DNA of 64,000 bases from assembly GCA_028023455.1 (NCBI GenBank), contig JAQFVV010000064.1:3098710-3162709 (forward strand), written 5' to 3'. Of this stretch, positions 21,490 through 32,859 are shown one piece after another. Source of the stretch: Epiperipatus broadwayi. Its lineage: Eukaryota > Onychophora > Udeonychophora > Euonychophora > Peripatidae. The notes beneath the pieces were generated by a model. The model ran no database searches and was not told the origin of the DNA. It saw nothing but the letters and a program-made list of their open reading frames with translations. A program made the translations under genes and the position numbers. The first letter of the stretch is position 1. The number at the start of each line of letters is the position of its first letter.

Positions 21490-22110
21490 GAGTATGCCAT
21501 TGCTTGTTATCCTCTTAAAACAATTTGCTTTAAATTTTTAGCTAAATTTAGAATATCACAAGCGCACATATATATATAAATTCAAATGTTCACTCATATT
21601 TCATACATACGCTGCAGATATTATTGTGAATAGGTATTTGCATTAAAAATAGGGTAATTATAAAAAATTCGTAATATATATATATATATATATATATAGG
21701 GATGAGAGATTGCCTTGACAACAGTGACAAATATTGATTACTATCTATATTGGTATGTTTATGTGGTTACTGGTTTCTAATGTTTATATATATATATATA
21801 AATATATCAGGTATGACTATATATATATTCTTAATTAAAGAATAAAAATGTAAAATTCCTTCTATCAAATCAAACAGGCTGATAAATAGATATATTAATG
21901 TAAAATTATTTCTAAGTTTTGCAAAGGGATACTTGAAGAGATGATTCCTTCTATGGTGTATTTAAAACTCGTTTTTACATTATATATTTCAAGCCAAAAA
22001 AAAATTTCAACACAGTGTGTGTGTTTAAAAAGGCTCAAATAGTTCCATCGCAGAAATGTAATAAATAAAAATAATACTAATACTACTTCAAATACAAAAT
22101 AAATAACCAA
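21490..22110. other. Non-coding stretch with TA dinucleotide arrays
   Basis: (TA)n runs at about 21676-21700 and 21786-21810. No gene. Confidence 0.5.
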
Positions 22111-22111
22111 T

Positions 22112-22235
22112 TGGATGGTTTTATTTCTCGGGAGTTCATAAGAAGTTCGAGAGGTTTATCAGTAATAGGATATCAGGCTTTCGAGCAAAAAATCCTCCAT
22201 CGATTCCAATTCTAGCTTTTCCGGCGGTCAAACAC
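22112..22235 (-). repeat. Family F tRNA-derived SINE, relic
   Basis: The plus-strand block 'tctcgggagttcataagaag' followed by 'ttcgag' matches the left part of 41805-41945 and 58190-58325. Read on the minus strand, this is the 3' end of a SINE whose head at 41.9 kb has A- and B-box-like motifs. The head is badly eroded here. Confidence 0.45.
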
Positions 22236-23522
22236 TAAGAAATTATTTAAAAACAGTAAATATAATCTTAAAACATTTTCGATGTCGAATATTCTTGGTG
22301 TAATCGTTTATGTGTGCATATATAGTTGAGTTTTCGACATTTTTTAAAAAAGTCTTTTTTGGATTTTGTGTTCAAATCTATTTTTAATTTTGCTAGGCTA
22401 TTTTATACTAAAATTTGTTGACATTGAGGGTTTGCAGTAGTTAAGAACACATACTATGATTTACTAAATTTCAACAAATTAAAATCTTTAATTTATATTC
22501 AACTACACAACGGTGCCGCGAAAGTTTTTCCAAGCTTAAGACGAACCAAATAAGATCAGCGCTATTAATATTTGATTTGAAACCAATTATATTAATGGCA
22601 GTGAAAAAGAAAAATATATATTTCTAATTGAGATACTAATTAATTATAAATTGTTTGGGACAACCTAAGTACTTAAACAGTTTTTGAAAAAAAAAAAGAT
22701 TATTTTACTTTTTGTTTTTTTTTAATAACAGTATAATAATCACAAATTATTATTTCGGTTTTAATAAAATAAATTTTTTTTTTTTAATATTTAAAAATAT
22801 ATTCATTAAAAAAATACATTGATAATATATATAATTTTCTTGTTATATAGGTAATATATAGCAAGATACGTACAAAAAAAAAAAAACGGCTTTTAGAAAA
22901 AGTCCTTTGCTGGGCGAAAGTCAGGCATTAATCAGTAAACTTGCCAATTTCTGATAGAAACGATTTGAATGATTTTCTTTCTTAAAAAAAAAAATAAAAA
23001 ATTAAAAACTGTTAATTAAAGGTATTCAAATTTACTCAGTTTGTATTTAAACCAACCAATTGTCGTATCATAAAGTCTTTCTATAATTATATAAAATAGT
23101 CCTGTCACCAGCAACCTCTATAAAGGAACCATAAAGAAGATACTTGTACCACCCTAGTAGTCAATTTCAAATTGGTTGTGTCCATATAGTCTTTTTAGCT
23201 TTAGAACATAATTATCAATTTACCAATCAATAAGTGAATGCCTAATAAGTTAGTTTGTGGTCCAGTCTCAAAAAAAAAAAATCAGTTTACTTGAAAATTT
23301 CCTGCTATTTGGGAAAAGGTTTATATTCAAATTGGAAATTGCGACATGAGGAAACATTAGATTAATAACTATATTACAAAAAAGTCTTCATTATAATATA
23401 TATATGTGCATGTGTATACAATTTGCATTTCATATTATACTGATGTTGATTGTGTAAAACTTTCATTGTTTAATGCAGGATTAATCTAGAATTGTTAGAA
23501 TACATTATGTTAATATTAACTT
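22236..23522. other. Non-coding A+T-rich stretch
   Basis: No element or gene recognised. A few CpGs cluster near 22505-22565 without an open frame. Confidence 0.45.
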
Positions 23523-23540
23523 AATATTATTTTTATTCTT

Positions 23541-24328
23541 TTTTTTTTCTTTTTTTTCAGTGATGAAATGTTTATTCATCTAAAAAAACAGATACAGTAA
23601 AATAAATGAAATTACAGGAGCAACATGGTAAGAGGGGAAGGATACATGTAAAAAGGGAATGGGAAGTGGAGAGGGGAAATGGTGTGTAGTCCAGGCCAGT
23701 TAGAAATGCATGTCTTCGTGATTGAGTCCTATGACAGAGGCTGAGAGGATGGGAGTTGGAGGATTGCTCAAGTGTCTGTGAGGAGTGGAGGTGGGGCTAG
23801 TTTGGTATCTCAGGTTTTGAGAGTGTGAATTAGGTCCAAGAGCTTTTGATTAACTGAATGTACTCTCTGGTCAAGGATGATGGCACATCAGAGCAACCAG
23901 AGAGCATAGATGAGAAAAACTGACAGTCTAATAGCTGCGAAGACCCCTGTTTCTATGGATTCTTGGAGGTTGAAGATGGTATTCCTGTGCGAGGAAAGAA
24001 AGGAGTTGATGAGATTTCTCTTGCCAAGCAGAAAAGGACATTTAAGCAGGAAGTGCTGGAGGACTTCGTTGTCAGTTTTACAGAACTGGCATATGGGAGA
24101 GATCTTGGTGAAACCCCTACAGTTGACCAAAAATGGAATTGTGGGAAGAGAGTGAAGATTGATTTTGAGGAGGAAATCAAGGAATTTTGCCTCAAGGAAC
24201 CACCTTTTGAATTTGTGGATTAGTTGAGCATTGGTAAGTTCAAGGAATGTAGGGGACACAATGGAGAAGTCTGCGGTCTGATTGAAAACCTCCCAGTACT
24301 TTAGTTTGCTGCTGATGGATGGTATAAC
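23541..24328 (-). mobile_element. 5'-truncated APE-type LINE, recent insertion
   Basis: A G+C-richer block lies between near-identical direct repeats 'atattatttttattctt' (23524-23540) and 'atattattttattcttt' (24329-24345, one indel). On the minus strand it reads open frame, 3' untranslated region, AATAAA-like signal and an A-rich tail (plus-strand T run 23537-23560). The contrast in composition, the intact frame and the clear duplication make it one of the youngest insertions here. The T tract plus CAG at 23559 mimics a splice acceptor but is just the antisense tail. Confidence 0.82.
23888..24328 (-). pseudogene. LINE ORF2 C-terminal domain with zinc knuckle, truncated
   Basis: The frame is open from the truncation point at 24328 to the stop at 23888 (146 codons). 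It contains KYWEVFNQ, FLDFLLKINLHSLPTIPF, then the knuckle CQFCKTDNEVLQHFLLKCPF (C-x2-C-x8-H-x4-C). This is the C-terminal module found after the reverse transcriptase in several APE-type LINE clades; it helps bind the element's RNA. The same protein, more decayed, is encoded at 38760-39200 and 54756-55040. The upstream transcriptase and endonuclease are absent because of truncation. Confidence 0.8.
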
Positions 24329-24345
24329 ATATTATTTTATTCTTT

Positions 24346-25105
24346 CAGCTTACTACAGAAACAAAAGCATTTCTCCTTTCTCTATTTAGCACCATCTATA
24401 GTAAGTTTCAGTAATTAGAGTTTATCAAATAATGATGTAATAATATAATCTCTAACCACAGAGATCTTTCTGATTTTTGTCATTATCAGTGGGGGCTTGC
24501 AATCCAAAGTTGATACATTATAAAATAATGAATGCAGAACCCTGTTATCATATATGTATAATGACAAAACTGGCCAGCTACCATTTTGAATTCTTAAGTT
24601 TTATGATTACATGGTTAATGTTATCTATCTTTTTTGGCTTTTTCTTTCTAAAAATGTCACATTTTAATAGTTTTATTGTAAAGATAAGCATATCATCCAA
24701 CCTCCAGACATTCATTTCACCTCATAAGCTTTTTATTTCCATTTCAAGAATAATCATTTTTAAACAAATTAAAAAATCACCAGAAAGCTTCTCTTAACAT
24801 AACATCTTATTTTTCCAGTGTATTATGACATTGAAGATTTTTATCTTAACTCAACAATTTGTATACCTCTAAGTTAACTGCTTTAATTTTCATCTGACAT
24901 CAACTTAATGTAAATAAATAAATATTAACATTTTTAATTTTGACTTACAATTGGTTGACAGAATTTAATTCTTCACACCATTAATCAACAATCAAATAGT
25001 CAGTTGTGTAAATGATCCAAAATAGACTGATAATAGGTAGAACTACAATAAAAAAATCTTGCTTTAGTGTTTATATCTATCTATGGATGTAACACTAAAA
25101 AAGAT
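24346..25105. other. Non-coding stretch
   Basis: A 106-codon open frame at 24477-24797 is hydrophobic, A+T-driven and has no family resemblance or start context; I do not call it a gene. Nothing else seen. Confidence 0.4.
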
Positions 25106-25172
25106 AATTAATATATATATATGTCATATTATTATTACTATTTGCGGGATATTCCGTGTAGTGAAAAAGCTA

Positions 25173-25216
25173 AATGCTGACGTTTCAGTACAATATCAAG
25201 TATCTTCCTCAGAGCG
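25173..25216 (-). ncRNA. Hammerhead-like motif, left arm of family G
   Basis: On the minus strand: GCT, CTGAGGA (25206-25212), an imperfect stem II around TTGATATT, GAAAC and GTC (25179-25181), then AGC pairing with the leading GCT as a 3-bp stem I. Stem III would be a single C-G pair. All invariant core bases are present, but stems I and II are short. Confidence 0.45.
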
Positions 25217-25631
25217 TCCTCTTTCTCAAATCATAAGAATGCACGTGAGATTTAAAACCGTTTTTATCATTTTCTTTCTCCTCATATTTAAATTTTATTG
25301 GTTGAGAAGTTTTAAAATTTATTTTCTCTTCCAAATGTTGTTAATCTTCTTTAATTCACATAAATGAAAGGTGTGAATTAAAGAAGATTAACAACATTTG
25401 GAAGAAGCTATTGGAAGAGAAAATAAATTTTAAAACTTCTCAACCAATAGAATCCCAAGAGCATAAATGAAAGGTGTGAATTAAAGAAGATTAACAACAT
25501 TTGGATGAAACTATTGGAAGAGAAATTAAATTTTAAAACTTCTCAACCAATAGAATTTAAATATGAGGAGAAAGAAAATGATATAAACGTTTTTAAATCT
25601 CACATGCATTCTTATGATTTGAAAAAGAGGA

Positions 25632-25674
25632 CTCTCTGAGGAAGGTACTTGATATTGTACTGAAACGTCAGCAT
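25632..25674 (+). ncRNA. Hammerhead-like motif, right arm of family G
   Basis: CTGAGGA at 25636-25642, stem II GGTAC/GTACT (with one G-U) closing TTGATATT, GAAA at 25662-25665, C, then GTC at 25667-25669. Stem II pairs better than in the left-arm copy while stem I is weaker, so each copy retains a different part of the fold. Confidence 0.48.
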
Positions 25675-25762
25675 TTAGCTTTTTCACTACACAGAATATC
25701 CCACAAATAGTAATAATAATATGACATCTTTTATCCGTGAAAATATTAGAATTAACATATAT

Positions 25763-26535
25763 ATATATTATACAATGAAATTGTTTACTTTTTGGAGTTT
25801 ATAAAAAGTTAAAACTCCAAAATTGATAGAGATGGTCATAATTCATACATCTTAAGATTGAGAGCAACCACTGTACCAAATCACACAAGTATTGATGATT
25901 TTGAACAATTGGGAAATTTTGAAATAATATGGGATAGCAGAGAAAATATATATATGTCATAATTCTACTTTGATTACATAATATAAAATGATTTAATGTA
26001 TTCAAAAAAGTGTATGATGGGAGGAAAAAAGGAGTTTGTCTGGTTCATTGTCACTAATAATAAATATACCATTGACCACCTTAAAAACTCAAGCAGATTA
26101 TAGCTCATTCTGAATAAATGTTATTTATACAATTAAGGCTGCCAAGAGGATTATTAAGTGCTGGAACAAGACTAATATTTACCCACTCTCACATACACAT
26201 GGACACATAAATCAATAATATTATGAATTATGCATTTATTAATGACATTCAAACATACTTGCAAATATATTAAAAAGAGAACAGGTACTTCTGTAAAAGA
26301 TAATAAAAACAATAATACACAGTATATAAACAATAATGAAACAATAAACATAAGCAATGAATTTAATACTAGATAGATTACAACTTCATAACAGTAAGAT
26401 GTAATGGTATTTATATTCTTCTAAACAAAGAGTTTTTCCTAGCCTTTTTCCTGGCAAAATTATGAAACACACCAAAATCGATCATTTTTGCATAATCAGA
26501 TTTAATAGAGTCTTGCCACATCTACCAGTCACCAC
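25763..26535. other. Non-coding A+T-rich stretch
   Basis: No gene or element recognised. The left end of the neighbouring hAT relic could lie anywhere in 26400-26550; no terminal repeat was found. Confidence 0.4.
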
Positions 26536-26539
26536 TATG

Positions 26540-29281
26540 ACATAATCAATCTTAAATAATTTTTATCAGCTTTAATTTGCTGAATGAGTGATCTGTGGAG
26601 ATGACAGTGTCAGGAATTGTTAACAGGATATGGAGGCAGATACATATATTTGGAAAGAATCTTTCCAGTTTGTATCTTTTCAACCAATTCAATAGTTCCA
26701 ATGGACTCAGTTGGCCCTCTTCAAAATTTGCTTGGTGAATAGATGGTAAATGACTTGTCTCCATTACAAGATCTTCACTGATATCTGTAGGATATTGATC
26801 TGCCAGTAATTTTGATTTTTCTTTCAATTAATCTTGAGGAATTCATAGGTACTTTTAGAGGAAGCTGAACTTCTCATAAATGTTCATTAACAGCAATGGA
26901 AAGGACAGTCAGTGCCCACAAATAACATCCAATATTACATGGAAGACAGATTTTATGAAATATGTTTCCTCAGGAGATGAATCTGCTTCTTCTGTCACAC
27001 CTTCATCATGGAACTTCTTAATTTTATGTTTTGCTCTGCCTTGAGTTCCAAAGAGTTTCACTTCTAAGCACAAATTAGAAGCAACATGCTTAGCTTTGCT
27101 TCACATACTTTTCCAGCTGCTCTGAAGATTTGTCAGTTCTAAAATCATACTTTTTAAGTTGGACACTTTGATAGCCTGCATTATATTTCTGGACTGAATA
27201 ACCTTGTTACAGATATCAATTGTAACTAATACTCTGTATCATATAACAGTCATTATCACACAAATGAAGGATATGACATAAAACAAAGTTCCATTAATCT
27301 CTGTCTCTGTTTTGGCAGTTAAGTTTAGCTCCAAGAGTTTTTCTAATGCTAATTTGATGACTGGTAGGTGGGCTACAAAAGTCTTTATACCTTAAACATG
27401 ATCTGACCATGATGTGTTAGACATGCTGTGAAAAGAACAGCCAATACACTTCTGCAATATTTCTCACCATTATGGACTAAAATTAAAGAAGTTATAAATA
27501 CTTTGTACAGTTCCAAAGTATGTTATGGCTTCAGGAATTCATTTTACAGCATGATTTCCATAAAAACTAAGTATGTAACATCCACACAGTAAAAATAAAG
27601 TTGTTTCATATTGCTCAAGTATTCTTGTTTAAGCACCTTCATATTTCCCTCACATGTTGGCCTCATAGTTATATCCCTGTACATGACAATCTGACAGTTA
27701 TATATTGAATTCTTTTAATGTTTCTACTATCATGTGTGCTATGTCATATTTCATTTTATGGCTTATAACAACAAACTGTAAAAATCTTTCTATAATTTCA
27801 TTTTGGTTTTTATATGATATTACATAATGCAAAAGAAATATTGTTTATTCAACATGGGATAAATCTGGCATGGAATCAACAATAAAACCAAAGTACTTTG
27901 CAGCTTTTCTGTCCTCCAACATGTGTTGCTTTAAAGTGAAGAATATTCAGAAATTAACTCATTTTGGAATCAGTGCTGAAATAATCTACTTAAAATCATT
28001 CCTTTATCTGTGACTTTTTAACTTGCAACACATTCTTTTAGAATTGGATTCCAATGGGACAACAACTTTATGACTTCCAGAAAATTTCCATTGTCTTTTT
28101 AACCAATGTAGTGGGAACTGCCATGTAAGCTCCCATTCACCTAGGAATAGCACAACATTAATGATTCATTTTGTAATGTTCTCCCAATTGACAGTGATGT
28201 CTCTAATAGACTGTCAATGCTCTTGCTAGGTGACAGGGGTCTTTCAATTTTTGCTAAGCCAGATAGCACTGCCTACAATTGCTGCTTGTCTCATGTCTGG
28301 GATATGAATACATAATTTTCACCATATTTTAGCTGCTGACCATTCTTTTGTTGATACAAACAAAGACTTAGATGTGAGATTACTCTGCAGCAAATCTTGT
28401 CCCAAAATAATTGATAAGGAAAGCAAAATGTTTGTTTAACTTTACTTCAGACAAGCCAATCTTGGTCATGTTTTTCACCATTTAAACTTCAAAATGTTAG
28501 AATACTTTTAGAAAAAACCTGGTTATCTGTATCTTTGGGAAATGTTTTAGGAAAGCCAATATAACCTTTAATAACATAGTTTTCTATATTCAATTGAGAC
28601 AGCACTTCTGACATAAGAAGTCCAATGTCACTGCCATAATTTGACCTACTGTTCTCTTCACTATGACTGTCATGCCTAGATTCTGTAGACAGTGAAGTAT
28701 TCTCATCACTAACATTCAATTGTTTCTCTAAATCTTTGAATTGAAAATTTACTTGGTCTGATGTTTCTTGCAAAACCAAATTGGCCTCATGAGATATGGT
28801 CTTTGTTTCAGTTCTGCATTTGTGTCACATTGTTCTGAATTTAAAGTTTCATTTTGGTTAGTTTTGCTGGTTTGCATTTAATACCAAATTGAAAAAGTGT
28901 TTGTCACTTCTTTTTATTAATCTCATCAGATTTCTGTTTGTCCTTGCGTTTTTGAGATGACATTTCATAACCATTCATAAACGAAATGAAACTAAATTTG
29001 CAAACTTAAAGAAATAAGTAATGAAGTTAAAATTTAATAAATTACATATGTAACTGCTCAATGAGTGTTCAGATTAATAAAGGTTATATCAAACAATGCT
29101 GCAAGGTGGTTTTGCTATACACACAAAATATAAAGTTATGAAGTATATATCCAATATTGTTTTTCTTTTTAAAAATTTGTTTTTGTAAAATTGTTTAAAA
29201 ATTTTCCCCTTCATGGGCCCCTTTGAGCTCCATGGGTCCCGGAACAATGCACCGGCTGTACCTCTCCTCTCCTCAGGCCTG
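26540..29281 (-). pseudogene. hAT transposase relic, ZMYM/DUF4371 type
   Basis: Minus-strand fragments appear in protein order. The N-terminus has IGFPKTFPKDTDNQVFSKS (28489-28779). A TTF-like segment with SGSHKVVVP lies near 28070. A core AAKYFGFIVDSMPDLSHVE is near 27840-27900. The C-terminal dimerisation domain LLTIPDTVISTDHSFSKLKL is at 26552-26640. This matches ZMYM1/6-like hAT transposases in order and motifs. Stops and shifts are frequent. At 29205-29281 a G+C-rich patch ('catgggcccctttgagctcc') reads as the 5' end, starting CAGG on the minus strand as hAT termini do. The other end and an 8-bp duplication were not found. Confidence 0.78.
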
Positions 29282-29289
29282 CATACAAT

Positions 29290-30400
29290 TGCCAAAAGTC
29301 GATATCGATTTGATATATATAGGAGAACGTGTTACATTTTAGTTATGAGTCAGTATATATGTATAATTGATATATATAAATTTTGTACTGCAATAAAATT
29401 TAGTTATATTTTATTGAGTTGAAATATAATATAAAAAAACGCACATTGGTTAATTCAAATGAAAAATATATAAATCTTTTTGCTTCTTATTTAAATTTTA
29501 TCAGAAGCATCATTTGTGCAAAATAAATGGATGCTTTTGCACTGTAATTTACGCCAAATTAAGCCATCAGCCGGGAATTAGTATTTTCTGAAGCTAAAAA
29601 TAAATATAAATGTCTTTTATTTATTAATATTCGGGATTCTGATTTACAATTGTGATTACAGTTTAAATTATTGCGGACATAAACTTGTAAGCAAAAAAAA
29701 TCAATTTGTTTACGTCTTCTATGATTTATGGTATAATGTTGATAAACTTAAATAGCGAAATAATGAAATTATATTTAAAATTTTTTAGTTACAATTATTT
29801 TTGAAAACAGTAAATAAAATATAAGCAGAAATTATTAAAATTTTTATTTTAATTTTTTATTTACAGTAAAGATACATTACGCACACACATTTATATATGT
29901 GTGTTGCACGTTTTCAATATGTTTATTGAAACATGACTAAATATTATCCATGTATTCAGTATTTGTGACATCATCTGGAACTCACTATCATGGCTATGAA
30001 AAGATGACTGTATATTTAAAGTGTTAAAAATTTGGTGTATTCTTTGAATCTAGGTCATGTTACTCTCTTCATGTTTCAATGTGGATGTGTGTGTAGTTTT
30101 ACAGTCAGCACATCTGATCAATTAAAAATAATTCAGTAATAACTTTGTTCCTAACTAAAAAATGCTAATTTTTGGGACGATTATTTGGAAAAAACTGAAA
30201 ACTTTTCAAATTGATAAGTCTCCAACTCTATTTTGAATCTACAGTTTAAACTCAAATATGAAAGGCGTGTATCAAACAAAGGAAATTAATCACATTTTCA
30301 TTTATAGTCTTAATTTATCCATCAACTTTAATTTATTCTTTCACTTTCTTATATAAAACTCTTACAAAAAATGTCTGAATACCTTTCTCTGACAACTCAC
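29290..30400. other. Non-coding A+T-rich stretch
   Basis: No gene or element recognised apart from homopolymer runs. Confidence 0.45.
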
Positions 30401-30401
30401 A

Positions 30402-30534
30402 TTTTTTTTTTTTTTTTTTCATCTTTTTTTTTTTTTCATATGTCATAGCATCGGCCGGGACGCGAACCCACAACCGTCCAGCAACCAACTACTTGCTTGC
30501 AAGGCGAGTGCGATGACCTCTCGGCTAATAACGC
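30402..30534 (-). mobile_element. Family E tRNA-derived SINE with long A tail
   Basis: On the minus strand the tRNA-like head (30448-30534) starts GCGTTATTAGCCGAGAGG (A box) and carries B box 'gggttcgcgtccc'. The anticodon loop CTTGCAA reads UGC (alanine-like), and a 12-base insertion follows the anticodon arm. The tail is 'tatgacatatg' followed by two A runs separated by 'gatg'. Read with 5474, 45454 and 61958 it defines one family with varying anticodons. Confidence 0.75.
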
Positions 30535-30714
30535 TTGACGTCTTTTCATCTTTAGCATAACGATTTTCTTTTTCCTCGAATACATCACTTTATTAAAAAT
30601 AATATTAGTTAAACCTAGAAAATCATTTTTTTTCCATAAAGTTTAACATGAATTACATTTATTATAAATAAATACTTTGGATAGGTTATTACTATAGATA
30701 AAAACATAATGGAT

Positions 30715-31243
30715 GACACAGACAATTGAATTAAACTTGGTTGGAATGCTTTTGGTGAAAATAACTTAATATTAATTAAAAGGAAATATTCCTAGGTATC
30801 TGAAAAGGAAGGTTTTTAATAAATGTGTGTTACCAGTTCTTATTTACAGATCCAAGACTTGGACACTTGACAAAAGAGAAATACAGAGACTTCAGACCAT
30901 TCAATTAAGTATGGAGAGATGCATTTTAAAAGTAAGAAGAAGAGATCAAAAGTGAAATACATGGATGAGAGAACAAATAGATGTTACTGATATCATTGAA
31001 AGAATTAAGAGACTGAAGTGGATGTTCCAGAAGAGATGATAACAGGTGAATGGTTGAAATCTTAAATTGGATTCCAAGAAAGTGTAAAATATCTAGAAAG
31101 AGACCACATATAAGATGGATAGATCAAATAAGAAAGTGTCTGGTGTTATGTAGAAAAAAAGGCTAGAAATCAAAAAAGATGGATTGAACTTGGAGAGACC
31201 TTGATTAATGCAGTGCATCAATAATGATTGAAAATTATGATGA
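30715..31243 (+). pseudogene. RTE-like LINE, C-terminal end
   Basis: Broken frames give KRKVFNKCVLPVL, TWTLDKREIQRLQTIQLSME, then EQIDVTDIIERIKRLKW, the stretch downstream of the reverse transcriptase in RTE-like elements. It ends with a WIELGET-like block and a tail rich in TGATGATGAT. The copy is 5'-truncated and has internal frameshifts. Homologous ends are at 42885-43425. Confidence 0.78.
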
Positions 31244-32775
31244 TGATCATTGCATAACTCTTAATGATGCATCTGAGTTATTTTTTCAAAGCTTACTTTT
31301 ATTTTCTCAAATATATTCTCATTTTACTTATCTCAAACCCTAAATAAGCACAATTATTGTATTTTTGTACTGCTTAACTATCAACAAAATATCACAAAGG
31401 AACTTATGGAAATTCCAATCAGGGAATAGATTCAGTAGTGGCTTTATTAAGTCCCTCAATTCTGACAGTGAAGCCATAGCATTAACTATATAGTTCATAG
31501 TTTGTTATTGTCCTCATCCATATAGATAATTTCTGCTAAATTTCATTTATATAAAAGAAAAGTGCAAGGATTATGTTTTGTTTTGAATTTGTTACCAGAC
31601 TCTAGTTCCATCTAGGAAGATCAAATCAACCAAATTTATTGCTGAATCTGGAAAAAAAAATTGGTTTGGAACTTCATAAGAATTCCATTTTCAACAATTA
31701 TTCTTCACTTGTACATTCCTGGTTGAATAACCAGAAATGGAAAATTAATGGTGAAACTATATCTTCATAAGTCTGATCTGCTTAGTAGCTCTTGCTATAT
31801 GTTCTGTGAATAACTTCTCTTCTAATATCTGATTTTTATATTTAAAATCTCCCAAATAGCCATCTTTCACCAATTTCTCTTTGATAACTTAACAAGTGTA
31901 TTACTTTGGAATTATTCTTACTAAGTTCAACACCATTCTCATGTCTAAACTTATCACATTTATCTATTAAAAAAGTACTGTATTGTTTCATGTTTTGAAA
32001 ATACTATATCAGTGTGGTCTGGTAAAGAGATTTCTGCTGTTCTCTCAAGCTTCTTGTAGCATTATCTTTAAACCAATGCTTACATTATGAAATGACATAG
32101 TTTAAGTATCCACAACAAAAAAATTAAGACACCAGCATGTCTGAATCATGATTTATGACATGAAACATGACAGTTTAGATTATTTCAATGTTCTCTCTGC
32201 TTATTTCAAATCATTCGAACCAATTGAAAACATTCCTTCAACTCATGGCTTCACTGCCTTACATAATGAGAATCATTTCAATCATTTCCATAGTAGTTTT
32301 TCTTAATTCAAAACAATATTTAATATCAGGATATTATTCTATTATGGATTACACCATGAAATACATTGACACATTTGTCATAACTCATGATGCAAACACA
32401 TAAGAATCTTAAAATTTTTGTGGGAAATAGCTAAACTATGTCACACATAACACAGGCACACATCATTTGGAGATGGCACTGCAGATGAACTTTGAGAAAG
32501 AACAAGTCATTTGTTTATCCAATTCAAAATGTGGAACAGATCATGACAGTTATTTTAAACACTAATCTTTGAGAATAGACAAAATACTTCTTATAATTGT
32601 ATATAAATTATAATCATTCAACATGTTATTGCATATTTGTAAAATTATTGTAATTTCTTTACGCACACTCATAGATATGTGCACAATCATAGATGTGTGT
32701 GTGTGCATGTGGGTAAATTCACTGAGGGCAGACAACACATAGGTGACACCAATATCAATAAACAAAGGGAGTAAT
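31244..32775. other. Mostly non-coding stretch, possible decayed coding trace
   Basis: On the minus strand between about 31380 and 32090 short open pieces (for example ELRDLIKPLLNLFPDWNF, HENGVELSKNNSKVI) have a protein-like look and may be the remains of another transposase. I cannot assign them. Nothing else is seen. Confidence 0.3.
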
Positions 32776-32780
32776 GACCA

Positions 32781-32857
32781 TCCCTCAGACTATGAATTAA
32801 AAACCACTCTATCCTTGGTTCAATATTTAGAGGGCTTTTAATTCATAGTCTGGAGGA
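32781..32857. other. Strong 77-nt hairpin
   Basis: The arms 'cagactatgaattaaaa' (32785-32801) and its complement (32835-32851) pair perfectly and extend to about 21 bp with one mismatch, plus an inner 'acca/tggt' pairing. The size resembles a pre-microRNA, or it is the closing palindrome of a short foldback element. No flanking duplication was seen. Confidence 0.5.
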
Positions 32858-32859
32858 GG

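Larger units (their letters stand above)
25119..25749 (+). mobile_element. Family G inverted element, Penelope-like plan
   Basis: Arms of about 250 bp (25122-25377 and 25464-25729) are inverted copies with few mismatches. The inner ~98-bp block ('gtgtgaattaaagaagatt' onward) is also duplicated in tandem at 25365-25560. A 20-base tail 'cttttatccgtgaaaatatt' follows the right arm. A 13-bp direct repeat with one mismatch ('aattaa(t/c)atatat') lies at 25106-25118 and 25750-25762, but the local sequence is TA-rich so this is less sure. Each arm holds a hammerhead-like motif. No coding remnant was recognised. Confidence 0.68.

Noticed and set aside
23537-23562. Splice acceptor (long T tract plus CAG)
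   Set aside because: It is the antisense A tail of the LINE at 23541-24328.
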